Source: Bradyrhizobium sp.
GTDB taxonomy: Bacteria > Pseudomonadota > Alphaproteobacteria > Rhizobiales > Xanthobacteraceae
Direction: 5' to 3'
Assembly (NCBI GenBank): GCA_028290305.1
Contig: JAQGKC010000252.1
Coordinates: 1-12,716, forward strand
DNA length: 12,716 nucleotides
The notes below the pieces were generated by a model. That model saw nothing but the letters and a program-made list of their open reading frames with translations, did not search any database and was not told the origin of the DNA. Position 1 is the stretch's first letter. Each line of letters begins with the position of its first letter. Both the position numbers and the translations under genes were made by a program. Positions 6,380 to 12,480 of the stretch are shown here, piece by piece.

Positions 6380-7813
6380 TTAGCTGGACAGCGGGTCCGC
6401 GATGCTTTCGAGAGACTTTCCTTCCGCATCGATCCCCAGCACCAGTTCCGTTCCTGCTGAGATCAGGAGAAGCGCGGCAGCCAATGCGTATCCGGCACTT
6501 ACCCGCCAAGCCGATCCCGACTCGATGAGCCAGCCAAATAGAAGGGGCGAGGTGCTTCCGCCGATGGCCGTGCCGAGCGCGTAGAAACACGCGATCGCCA
6601 AGGCGCGCGTCTCGAGCGGGAAGATCTCACTGGCGGTTAGATAAGCCGAACTCGCCGCTGCCGAGGCAAAAAAGAAGATCGAAAACCAGGCGATTGTCTG
6701 CGTGACCGGCGTTAAGAAACCGGCGGCGAAAAGATAGGCGGTAATCAGCAGCAAAAAGCCGCTGATGGCAAACGTTCCGGCGATCATCGCCTTGCGCCCG
6801 ATCGTGTCGAAGAGCGATCCGAGAAGTAGCGGCCCGCAAAAATTGCCGACCGCGAGAGGAAGAAGGTAGAGCCCGACGCGTTCGCTGGGGACGTTGTAGA
6901 AATGCGAAAGGACAAGGCCGAACGTGAAGAAAACAGAGTTGTAAAGGAAAGACTGGGCCACCATCAGCACCAGTGCCAGGATGCTCCTCTTTCGATACTT
7001 CCCGATCATCGATGACAGGATCAACCCAATCCCGAAGACCTTCTTGGGATGGACTTCGATGCTTTCCTTGGGCGTCGACGGGTGCTGTCCTGTCGCCTTC
7101 GCGACCTCCTTTTCAATCCCGCTGACCGTTTTCTCCGCTTGGTCGTTCCGGCCGTGCGTCACCAGCCACCGCGGGCTCTCCGGCACGAAGCGGCGGAGTA
7201 ATAGGATGCCGAGGCCGAGAACGGCTCCGATACCGAAGCCGAGACGCCAGCCGATATCCGGTGCGAACAGACGCTGATCGAGCAGAAACGGAACGGCGAG
7301 CGCGCCTGCGGCTGCGCCCAACCAGAAGCTGCCGTTGACGACGAGGTCTACACGACCGCGATATTTTGCCGGAATGAGCTCATCGATCGCGGAATTAACC
7401 GCGGCGTATTCTCCACCGATGCCGAGCCCGGTGATCATCCGGAAAATCGCGAAGCTCCAGAAATCCCAAGCAAACGCACTGAGGAATACGCCTGAAAGAT
7501 AGACAACCAGGGTGACGTAGAAAACCAAACGGCGGCCATACCGATCCGTGATCCAGCCGAAGACGAGGGCTCCGACCACCGCACCCACCACGTAGAAGGA
7601 TGCAATGGCTCCAAGGTTGGCGCTGGAAAGATGGAGTGTCTCGGCGCTCTGCAAAGCCGGCCCCAACGAGCCGACGATAGTGACTTCAAGCCCGTCAAGA
7701 ATCCAGGTGACACCTAGCCCGATGACGACCAGTAAGTGAAACCGGCTCCAAGGCAGTCGATCGAGGCGAAACGGGATGTTGGTCCGGATAGTGGCTTGCG
7801 GGATCTGCATCAT
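6380..7813 (-). CDS. MFS transporter, sugar/aromatic acid type
   Basis: 477 aa, full length for the family, with about 12 membrane segments. Uses an ion gradient to move a small organic solute across the inner membrane. Visible marks: Asp in the first membrane segment (WILDGLEV), loop 2-3 motif GWITDRYGRR (about 86-95), GEYAAVNSAIDELIPAKYRGR after segment 4, the PESPRWL signature before the central loop (about 211-217), and the second-half DTIGRK motif. These point to the metabolite:H+ symporter branch related to sugar porters and nicotinate- or aromatic-acid-type carriers; the substrate cannot be fixed. I prefer the ATG at 7811-7813; a GTG at 7820-7822 and the next ATG are also possible, and the ribosome site is weak in each case. 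The gene stands alone, with no enzyme genes next to it, and appears intact. Confidence 0.92.
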   Translation of the reverse strand: MMQIPQATIRTNIPFRLDRLPWSRFHLLVVIGLGVTWILDGLEVTIVGSLGPALQSAETLHLSSANLGAIASFYVVGAVVGALVFGWITDRYGRRLVFYVTLVVYLSGVFLSAFAWDFWSFAIFRMITGLGIGGEYAAVNSAIDELIPAKYRGRVDLVVNGSFWLGAAAGALAVPFLLDQRLFAPDIGWRLGFGIGAVLGLGILLLRRFVPESPRWLVTHGRNDQAEKTVSGIEKEVAKATGQHPSTPKESIEVHPKKVFGIGLILSSMIGKYRKRSILALVLMVAQSFLYNSVFFTFGLVLSHFYNVPSERVGLYLLPLAVGNFCGPLLLGSLFDTIGRKAMIAGTFAISGFLLLITAYLFAAGFLTPVTQTIAWFSIFFFASAAASSAYLTASEIFPLETRALAIACFYALGTAIGGSTSPLLFGWLIESGSAWRVSAGYALAAALLLISAGTELVLGIDAEGKSLESIADPLSS

Positions 7814-8016
7814 CCGGCTCACTTTCGATTGTCATGTCAGGTCGACAGCCGAAAAGGCGGGAGGCAACCGGCATGATAACTCATTCACTGCGCGGGAGTT
7901 CGACAGCGTCCCGTGACAAATCGGGCTGGGCCATGAGCAACCGGTCGGCCGTCTTTGAACTTTGTTAACCGACGAGAGCCATCACTATTTCTGTCTTGAA
8001 AAAATTGGAGCTTCAG

Positions 8017-8241
8017 ATGCGGGATTTGGAACAAGTGGTCCGAGAGCGCGCCTATCACATGTGGATGGAAGCTGGCGGTCCGGACGGCAAAGCCGATGCG
8101 TTTTGGCTTGCTGCCCAACGCGAGGTTTTGACCGAATCCTTGGCAAGCATCGCCCGAGTGACCGCTCCTGTTGCGGCCGAGAACAAGCGGGTCCGCAAGT
8201 CTAGGGCCGGAGCTTCTTCGAAGAAGCGGCGGGCGGCGTGA
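8017..8241 (+). CDS. DUF2934 family small protein
   Basis: 74 aa from ATG 8017, which has a TTGGAG ribosome site six bases upstream; the frame also opens from a TTG at 7996 without such support. Residues 4-30 carry the DUF2934 pattern: RERAYHMWMEAGGPDGKADAFW followed by LAAQREVL. The tail is basic (ENKRVRKSRAG, SSKKRRAA), which could contact nucleic acid or simply be disordered. It is cytosolic and has no signal peptide. The function of DUF2934 is unknown; these proteins are frequent and often multicopy in rhizobia. No downstream partner is evident before the SDR gene. Confidence 0.85.
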   Translation: MRDLEQVVRERAYHMWMEAGGPDGKADAFWLAAQREVLTESLASIARVTAPVAAENKRVRKSRAGASSKKRRAA

Positions 8242-8564
8242 TCCGATCCACCACCACGCCAAATTTTCCGTGTCGAAGAACATTGTGCGTGCCGACAGCG
8301 TCATTCTTCCCGAAACCTGCCGGCTGGTGGTCGCCGACTTAGGCGCCGTCAAAGTCTCGACACTGGATCACACCGGATTCTAATGTCACTCAACGCTTCG
8401 CCAGCTAGGGCGGGCTTGTTAGGGTTGCCGGGTAAAGGGCGAAATTCGGGCCCGTATCCGGCTCGCGCCGGCTCCAAGAACTCCACTACGCGGAGTTTGT
8501 CCTCATCGGACCGTCCGGCTGCGCCGTCATAAGCCCGCATAGACAAAGAACTCAAGCTTAGTCA
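8242..8564. other. Spacer with unassigned open frames
   Basis: A plus-strand frame over 8252-8383 gives a protein-like stretch (KNIVRADSVILPETC, VVADLGAVKVSTLDHTG) but lacks a start with a ribosome site. A minus-strand frame over 8349-8555 also has no family match. One may be a gene remnant; I cannot assign either. Confidence 0.4.
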
Positions 8565-8589
8565 GGAACTGAGCGCGTCCTGGACCATT
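8565..8589 (+). promoter_or_regulatory. EcfG-like stress promoter for the SDR gene
   Basis: GGAAC (8565-8569), 16 bases, then CATT (8586-8589) is close to the GGAAC-N16/17-CGTT consensus used by the EcfG general stress sigma factor of alphaproteobacteria. It lies 27 bases before the ATG, leaving a short leader. One -10 base differs. Confidence 0.5.
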
Positions 8590-8615
8590 TGGTACTCCGA
8601 CACACGGAGACTTCG

Positions 8616-9467
8616 ATGACCCCTGATTATCCCAAACCGCCATTCCCTGCCCAGAAGCAACCGATGCCGGGATCGACAGATGCGATGCAGCCCCGTCCGG
8701 ATCATGGCGAGGCCAGCTACAAGGGTTCGGGCAAACTCAAGGGGCTCAAGGCTGTGATCACCGGAGGCGACAGCGGCGTCGGCCGCGCCGTCGCGATCGC
8801 ATACGCCCGGGAAGGCGCTGACGTTCTCATCGCCTATCTCAACGAGACCGAAGAGGCGAACGAGGTCAAGAAACTCGTGGAGAAGGAAGGCCGCAAGGCC
8901 GTGCTCGCGCCTGGCGACCTGCAGGACGCGCGGCATTGCCGCCAAGTCATCAAGAAGGCGGTCGACGACCTCGGCGGGATCGACATCCTGGTCAACAACG
9001 CGGCCCATCAGGCCACATTCAAGGACGTCAGCGACATCTCGGACGAGGAATGGGAAATGACCTTCCGGACCAACATCCACGCGATGTTCTACCTGACAAA
9101 GGCCGCCGTTCCACACATGAAGCCGGGCAGCGCCATCATCAATACCGCGTCCGTAAACTCGGACATGCCGAATCCGATGCTTCTGGCCTACGCGACCACC
9201 AAGGGCGCGATCCAGAATTTCACCGGCGGCCTCGCGCAGATGCTCGCGGAAAAAGGCATCCGCGCCAATGCCGTAGCACCGGGTCCAATCTGGACGCCGT
9301 TGATCCCGTCGACGATGCCTGAAGACGCCGTTAAGAAACAGGTCCCGATGAAGCGGCCCGGCCAGCCGGCCGAACTCGCGACGGCCTATGTGATGCTTGC
9401 CGATCCGCTGTCCAGCTATGTGTCTGGGACCACCATCGCGGTTACCGGCGGCAAGCCGTTCATCTGA
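8616..9467 (+). CDS. Short-chain dehydrogenase/reductase, YghA/GS39-like
   Basis: 283 aa oxidoreductase using NAD(P)H, cytosolic. The start ATG has a GGAGA site. The first 40 residues are the Pro/Gln-rich lead typical of the subgroup that includes general stress protein 39 and YghA (PPFPAQKQPMPG). The Rossmann motif is TGGDSGVGR (49-57), with NNAA at 127-130 and a catalytic tetrad of Asn153, Ser179, Tyr192 and Lys196 (YATTK). The substrate-loop mark is APGPIWTPLIPS, and the C-terminus is SGTTIAVTGGKPFI. This subgroup is linked to general stress and osmotic response in several bacteria, which fits the EcfG-like promoter just upstream. The substrate is unknown. The stop overlaps the ATG of a broken small gene (TGATG). 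Confidence 0.93.
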   Translation: MTPDYPKPPFPAQKQPMPGSTDAMQPRPDHGEASYKGSGKLKGLKAVITGGDSGVGRAVAIAYAREGADVLIAYLNETEEANEVKKLVEKEGRKAVLAPGDLQDARHCRQVIKKAVDDLGGIDILVNNAAHQATFKDVSDISDEEWEMTFRTNIHAMFYLTKAAVPHMKPGSAIINTASVNSDMPNPMLLAYATTKGAIQNFTGGLAQMLAEKGIRANAVAPGPIWTPLIPSTMPEDAVKKQVPMKRPGQPAELATAYVMLADPLSSYVSGTTIAVTGGKPFI

Positions 9468-9706
9468 TGGGCGCCTCAAGCACCCCGTGACGCCGGACGG
9501 TCGCTACTTCGTCGTCCGGGGCCTGTTATGGCGGCTGGCCAATCCCAATTTGTCGTCGGCGGCGCGGTCCGCCATCGTGAGCGAGCTGATGGCTGCGCGC
9601 AGCGCGCTCAGGGTCGGCCAAGCTCGCAGGCGATCAGGCCGCGGCAGCGGCCGCCCACCACGCGGTGGACGTCGTCAAACGGAAACTCGGCGAACGTGGT
9701 CCGGCC
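9467..9706 (+). pseudogene. Frameshifted small rhizobial protein
   Basis: One frame reads HPVTPDGRYFVVRGLLWRLANPNLSS and on to SELMAARSALR (9481-9612). The continuation AKLAGDQAAAAAAHHAVD then VVKRKLGERGP is in another frame (9617-9703), so one indel lies near 9613-9617. The ATG at 9467 that overlaps the SDR stop is also out of frame by one base with the conserved part (it reads M-G-A-S-S-T-P-stop). I remember this pattern from short conserved rhizobial proteins of unknown function that continue after ERGP; here similarity stops there. The overlap with the SDR stop suggests former coupling to that gene. Confidence 0.55.
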
Positions 9707-9866
9707 AATGGAACCTTTTCTCCCAAGCCATCTTGTTCCCACAGGGTTTTGAAGGTGGCAGACGCCGTCCCCCAAAGCCGGGATAAGCTTAAGCATCACG
9801 CGCCTGCCCGATCGCACTCATCGGGGTCATTGTTCTTTAATTTCATACGGGAACAGGAAGGTTCAA

Positions 9867-10130
9867 ATGTCAGCCGCAGAAGAAAACCTATCATCGCTTG
9901 AGCCGGATGCAGACCGGCGGAAGTTTATGGCTGCTTGCGGAAAATTCGCGATCGTGACCCCACCGGCCATGACAATGCTTCTGTCAACATCGCTCACTTC
10001 AACAGCAATTGCTCAGTCAGGTGGACGTGGCGACAGAGACGGGGGCAGAGATAGGGACAGAGACAACGATTCCGGACGCGGCGGCGACCGGGATGAAGGC
10101 CGAGCTGGCGGGAAAGACCACGATCATTAG
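9867..10130 (+). CDS. Small protein with RRxFM leader and Arg/Asp/Gly tail
   Basis: 87 aa; ATG 9867 with AGGAAGG five bases upstream. Residues 17-21 are RRKFM, followed by a mainly hydrophobic stretch 22-49 (FAIVTPPAMTMLLSTSLTS) ending in AIA-Q, so it looks like a Tat-type or ordinary export signal. The mature part (50-87) is a repetitive, highly charged string of GRD, DRD and GGD units ending in KDHDH, almost certainly disordered. The RR/KFM leader with ACGKFA and TPPAMT is one I associate with small rhizobial proteins of unknown function. The terminator at 10159-10192 follows. The tail could bind metal through Asp and His, but this is only inference. Confidence 0.75.
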   Translation: MSAAEENLSSLEPDADRRKFMAACGKFAIVTPPAMTMLLSTSLTSTAIAQSGGRGDRDGGRDRDRDNDSGRGGDRDEGRAGGKDHDH

Positions 10131-10158
10131 TAGTTCGCATTGCCACCGAAAAACTACG

Positions 10159-10192
10159 AAAGGCCCCGGAGATAAAATTATCCGGGGCCTTT
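10159..10192. terminator. Strong hairpin terminator between convergent genes
   Basis: AAAGGCCCCGGA (10159-10170) and TCCGGGGCCTTT (10181-10192) form a perfect 12-base stem with a 10-base loop that itself contains GATAA/TTATC-type symmetry. It serves the plus-strand 87-aa gene and, read on the minus strand (followed by CGTAGTTTTT), the small gene ending at 10269. Confidence 0.85.
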
Positions 10193-10268
10193 ACACTGTC
10201 GCAAAATACAATCCCACGCGCCTCGGCATCAGCCGGTCCCACGCGAGACCAGCATCGCCCAAGCGGGG

Positions 10269-10385
10269 TCAGCGGCCAGCTTTGGTCGAGGTTGCCTCGG
10301 CTTGTTCGACCCGCTTCCTGAGGCGCTGCAATTGCACATAGCATCGGTCAATGTCGTTTTCGTCTTGATCGCCCTCGATTTCCAT
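10269..10385 (-). CDS. Small coiled-coil-like protein, 38 aa
   Basis: The minus-strand frame runs from ATG 10383-10385 to TGA 10269-10271. The product starts MEIEGDQDENDIDRCYVQLQ and continues RLRKRVEQAEATSTKAGR: an acidic head and a heptad-like helical body typical of short cytosolic coiled coils. The frame is also open a little upstream (LRIAAL before the ATG; TTG at 10406-10404 is another start), and that extension reads naturally into the protein. The ribosome site is weak. It is too short for normal gene-finding, but the amino-acid pattern looks selected. It is convergent with the 87-aa gene, sharing its terminator. Function unknown. Confidence 0.5.
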   Translation of the reverse strand: MEIEGDQDENDIDRCYVQLQRLRKRVEQAEATSTKAGR

Positions 10386-10404
10386 CAGCGCGGCTATTCT
10401 CAAT

Positions 10405-10432
10405 TGTATTGGATCGCGTGTATTGGATCGCG
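10405..10432. repeat. 14-base perfect tandem duplication
   Basis: TGTATTGGATCGCG occurs twice back to back. It lies between the start region of the 38-aa minus-strand gene and the GGDEF relic. A 14-base insertion changes the reading frame on either strand. Confidence 0.95.
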
Positions 10433-10436
10433 CTCA

Positions 10437-10751
10437 ACTCTCGCCGCCGCCGAGAGGATGCGCGATGCCAGCCTTACTTTCATGGCAGAGGAGTTCGTTC
10501 TGCTGTTACCAAACACCGACGCGGAAGGTTGTGAGCAGGTCGGCGAAAAGGTACGCGGGGCGCTTCACGAGTTTGGAGCTGGTAACGGTTAGCCTTGGCG
10601 GCGCGACAAACCTGCCTGCCCAAGGCCCCGCCGAATGCAATCCCTGGTCGAGGCGGCGGATCGAGCAATGTATACGGCCAAAAACAGTGGGCGCGATCGG
10701 CTCGTAATGTCAGGCCAAGTGATCGCGTGGCCCGGGGCAAAGAGCGCCTAA
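10437..10751 (+). pseudogene. C-terminal relic of a GGDEF diguanylate cyclase
   Basis: Three frames together read as the end of a GGDEF domain. The first gives EEFVLLLPNTDAEGCEQVGE then KVRGALHEF (about 10485-10575), the segment that follows the active loop; the loop itself reads MAEEF instead of GG(D/E)EF. The second gives VTVSLGGAT (about 10575-10605). The third gives LVEAADRAMYTAKNSGRDR and on to AWPGAKSA-stop (10640-10751), with the typical A-x-Y-x-A-K-x-x-G-R-x-R close. The N-terminal half with the metal-binding Asp is missing. Intact forms make cyclic di-GMP; this copy cannot. Confidence 0.75.
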
Positions 10752-10890
10752 CCAAAAATCTCCTCGATTTGAATCTTGTTAGATGCCTCTAGGCGCTCGG
10801 GAAAGCCCGCTGCCGACTGTCCTTTTGCCTGGTGTCTTGGCCTAATTTAATTTCGGGAACCCATGTTTCGCTAACGGAACACTAATGAGC

Positions 10891-10908
10891 CTCGGCAGAA
10901 CTGCCGAG
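10891..10908. repeat. Perfect 8-base inverted repeat
   Basis: CTCGGCAG, AA, CTGCCGAG, in a roughly 260-base stretch (10752-11011) where I see no gene. There is no T run, so it could be an operator or a plain hairpin. A GGAAC lies just upstream at 10876-10880 without a matching -10. Confidence 0.5.
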
Positions 10909-11011
10909 TGCTGCTGGCCCGGAATCCGCTCGGTACACTTTTGGACATAAGGGCCGGAACGATTCCTCACCTCACGCTTGATCTGGTTGGACAATCGCGT
11001 GGAGAGGTGCA

Positions 11012-11131
11012 GTGGCCGGCAGACAGATCAAGCTTCCGCCCGAAAGTGTCATAGCCGATGTTTATCTCTGCGTAATGGTTACTGGCTTATACACCCTGGT
11101 TGGAATGGGACTCATTATCGTGTTTATGTGA
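11012..11131 (+). CDS. Small single-pass membrane protein, 39 aa
   Basis: GTG start at 11012 with a GGAGAGG ribosome site four to five bases upstream, which is why I accept this short frame. The product is MAGRQIKLPPESVIADVYLC followed by VMVTGLYTLVGMGLIIVFM: a short basic, polar head and one membrane helix from about residue 14 to the end. It may regulate or sit in a membrane complex; no family is recognised. Its last codons overlap the start of the transposase relic in another frame, so the natural C-terminus could have been altered by that insertion or deletion. Confidence 0.5.
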   Translation: MAGRQIKLPPESVIADVYLCVMVTGLYTLVGMGLIIVFM

Positions 11132-11244
11132 AAGCAATCATCGGCTGGCGCGTCGGCAAGCGGAATGCCGATACTACCTTAGAATTTCTGCACGACTTGC
11201 CCAGTCGCGTGCGCCTTCGCTGGCGTCGTGCCGGGCCTCATTGA
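11110..11244 (+). pseudogene. Transposase fragment, IS1-like
   Basis: The frame reads VKAIIGWRVGKRNADTTLEF followed by LHDLPSRVR. The pattern 'hydrophobic-W-x-V-G-x-R-x-x-x-T-x-x-F-x-x-D-L-x-x-R-V' resembles the DDE-domain part of IS1-type transposases found in rhizobia. Only about 35 residues remain, with no catalytic residue set and no terminal repeats that I can see. This is a fragment at best, and the family assignment is tentative. Confidence 0.4.
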
Positions 11245-11382
11245 ACCCGGCAGAGATTGTAATGCGCGCCGTACAGCGCGACCGCGACGTTGTTGTCCAA
11301 CTTCTTGGAAACGCCATTGGTTAGCCGTCTTAACAGCAGCCGCCAATGTTGACTGCAAGCTCGTGTTAATGCGGAACTGGAA

Positions 11383-11538
11383 ATGTGTGACAAGTGTGTG
11401 GAACTCGACAGCAAGATCGAGCATTACGCGCGCCTGGCGTCCAGGATCGCTGATCAACCTACACTTGATGGGATCAAAGAATTGATAGAGCAGATGAAGG
11501 CCCAGAAGGCCGCGCTTCACCCCGAGCAAACGGAGTAA
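11383..11538 (+). CDS. Small CxxC coiled-coil protein, 51 aa
   Basis: The frame from ATG 11383 to TAA 11536-11538 gives MCDKCVELDSKIEHYARLAS and then RIADQPTLDGIKELIEQMKA with QKAALHPEQTE. It has an N-terminal CxxC (Cys2, Cys5) and two amphipathic helices. I recall short rhizobial proteins of the same form (MC-KC-E-D-KIEHYRR ... IK-LIE-M-AQK-ALHPE), which supports it being real. Function unknown; the CxxC may bind metal through dimerisation or be redox active, which is inference. The ribosome site is a modest GGAA. A weak terminator-like stem follows immediately. Confidence 0.65.
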   Translation: MCDKCVELDSKIEHYARLASRIADQPTLDGIKELIEQMKAQKAALHPEQTE

Positions 11539-11567
11539 GGCCGCCTCGGTTGGCAATCTTTCATTTC
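11539..11567 (+). terminator. Weak terminator-like stem after the 51-aa gene
   Basis: GGCCGCCTCGGTTGGC followed by AATCTTTCATTT just after the stop codon. The stem is imperfect. A similar AGGCCACCTCAGTTGGCCGCCT occurs at about 12235-12256. Confidence 0.35.
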
Positions 11568-11688
11568 AGAACCGATCCGATTCCCCGTAAATCCCCGGAT
11601 TGATCTATCTTGGCTTTGGGCATCAGAATCGTGCGAATTCGCTGATTCACAGGCCTTGGAGCGGGCTTCAAACGCATCGGTTTTCGCC

Positions 11689-11926
11689 ATGCCGATTTAT
11701 TTATTTTTTTAGTATCCGAAATGGCAGATATTCGGGCGCTGCCGATCATGGCAGCGAGCTATCCGACCGCGATGCTGCATGGAAAGAGTTGACCGGCGTT
11801 TGTGGCGATTTGGTCGGCAGCATTTCTCGCAAGCTGAAACAAAATGCGGAATGGCAGACGGAGCTTTTGGACGAATCCAAAAAGCCCGTTTTTCGAATCC
11901 GGCTTGTCGCGGAGACGCTGCTATGA
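11689..11926 (+). pseudogene. DUF6894-like gene broken by a 4-nt slip after its start
   Basis: The frame ending at TGA 11924-11926 reads IYFFSIRNGRYSGAADHGSE and on through DRDAAWKELTGVCGDLVGSI to KPVFRIRLVAETLL, which fits DUF6894 (usual start M-P-x-Y-F-F-D-x-R-x-G, with a conserved D-x-x-G-x-P-v-f-x end). The expected start is ATG 11689, but this reads M-P-I-Y-L-F-F-stop, because TTTA is doubled in ATTTATTTATTTTTTT. Removing four bases restores MPIYFFSIRNG exactly. The upstream frame is open but not protein-like. The body of the gene is intact, so the mutation looks recent. It is followed by an overlapping ORF. Function of the family unknown. Confidence 0.65.
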
Positions 11927-12051
11927 GAGCCACAATGGCCGCCGTTTTTGCTCTCCTCACATTGAATTTTGCGGATGAGCATTTTAATAGCGCCCGGTAC
12001 ACGCGAGCAGCGATGAAGATGCTTTCTCATATCGCTCGGTCATTCGGCTAG
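11923..12051 (+). CDS. Small protein, 42 aa, coupled to the DUF6894-like gene
   Basis: ATG 11923 overlaps the upstream TGA (ATGA), a typical translational coupling arrangement, and a GGAGA ribosome site lies seven bases upstream within that gene. The product, MRATMAAVFALLTLNFADEH and then FNSARYTRAAMKMLSHIARSFG, has a hydrophobic N-terminus (5-16) that could be a membrane anchor or short signal, and a basic helical tail. It reads like a natural short protein but I know no family. If ribosomes terminate early in the frameshifted upstream gene, coupling would be reduced. Confidence 0.55.
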   Translation: MRATMAAVFALLTLNFADEHFNSARYTRAAMKMLSHIARSFG

Positions 12052-12264
12052 GGTCGCCTGAACGGCCTCGACGTCGCCCAGCCCCGGCCCCGCAGGGCCA
12101 ATTAAATCTTGCGGCTCGACTGCAAGAATTGGATCAGCTCCGCGAAAACTCAGAAAGGCGGAACTAGCCGACCAGAGAACGAGCCGCCCGGATCGACGTA
12201 AAGGACTGCGCGCAATCCGAATGATCTTAGAAAAGAGGCCACCTCAGTTGGCCGCCTAAATTAC

Positions 12265-12480
12265 GGACGAGCAAGAGAGTGGTATCTCGTTGCAGCGAAG
12301 CGTGGAGAGGCCGAGGCTGCAGTGAAGCTTGGCGTGATGGATGCGTCGGGCGAAGGCGGACCACGCGCCTACAGGAAGGCCATTGGCTGGTTTCTATTCG
12401 CGGCCCAGCGCGGTGACGACCGAGCTCAAAACAATCTCGGGACGATGTATTTCAACGGCCAAGGGTTCCAAGGGATTTAG
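12265..12480 (+). pseudogene. Sel1-repeat protein fragment
   Basis: The frame reads GRAREWYLVAAKRGEAEAAV then KLGVMDASGEGGPRAYRKAI and GWFLFAAQRGDDRAQNNLGT with MYFNGQG. This is about two Sel1-like (TPR-related) repeats with the usual A-x-x-W-Y-x-x-A-A-x-x-G-x-A-x-A-x-x-x-L-G-x-M spacing. There is no start codon with a ribosome site and no N-terminal domain; it ends at TAG 12478 in the middle of the next repeat. Intact relatives act as protein-binding scaffolds. The preceding 12052-12264 holds no gene I can name. Its end abuts an oxidoreductase fragment on the other strand. Confidence 0.65.

Noticed and set aside
8562..9479. Minus-strand 305-codon frame opposite the SDR gene
   Set aside because: It is Arg/His-rich with no family pattern and is mirrored by a complete SDR with all catalytic residues.
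10341..10440. Extension of the GGDEF relic upstream through FVLIALDF, resembling the metal-binding strand
   Set aside because: The same bases code for the 38-aa minus-strand protein, and the match to the GGDEF N-terminal strand is short, so I left it out of the relic.
11262..11325. Plus-strand short frame MRAVQRDRDVVVQLLGNAIG
   Set aside because: It is plausible as a peptide but has only 20 codons and no clear ribosome site.
11179..11556. Minus-strand 125-codon frame
   Set aside because: It is antisense to the better supported 51-aa CxxC protein and shows no domain pattern.
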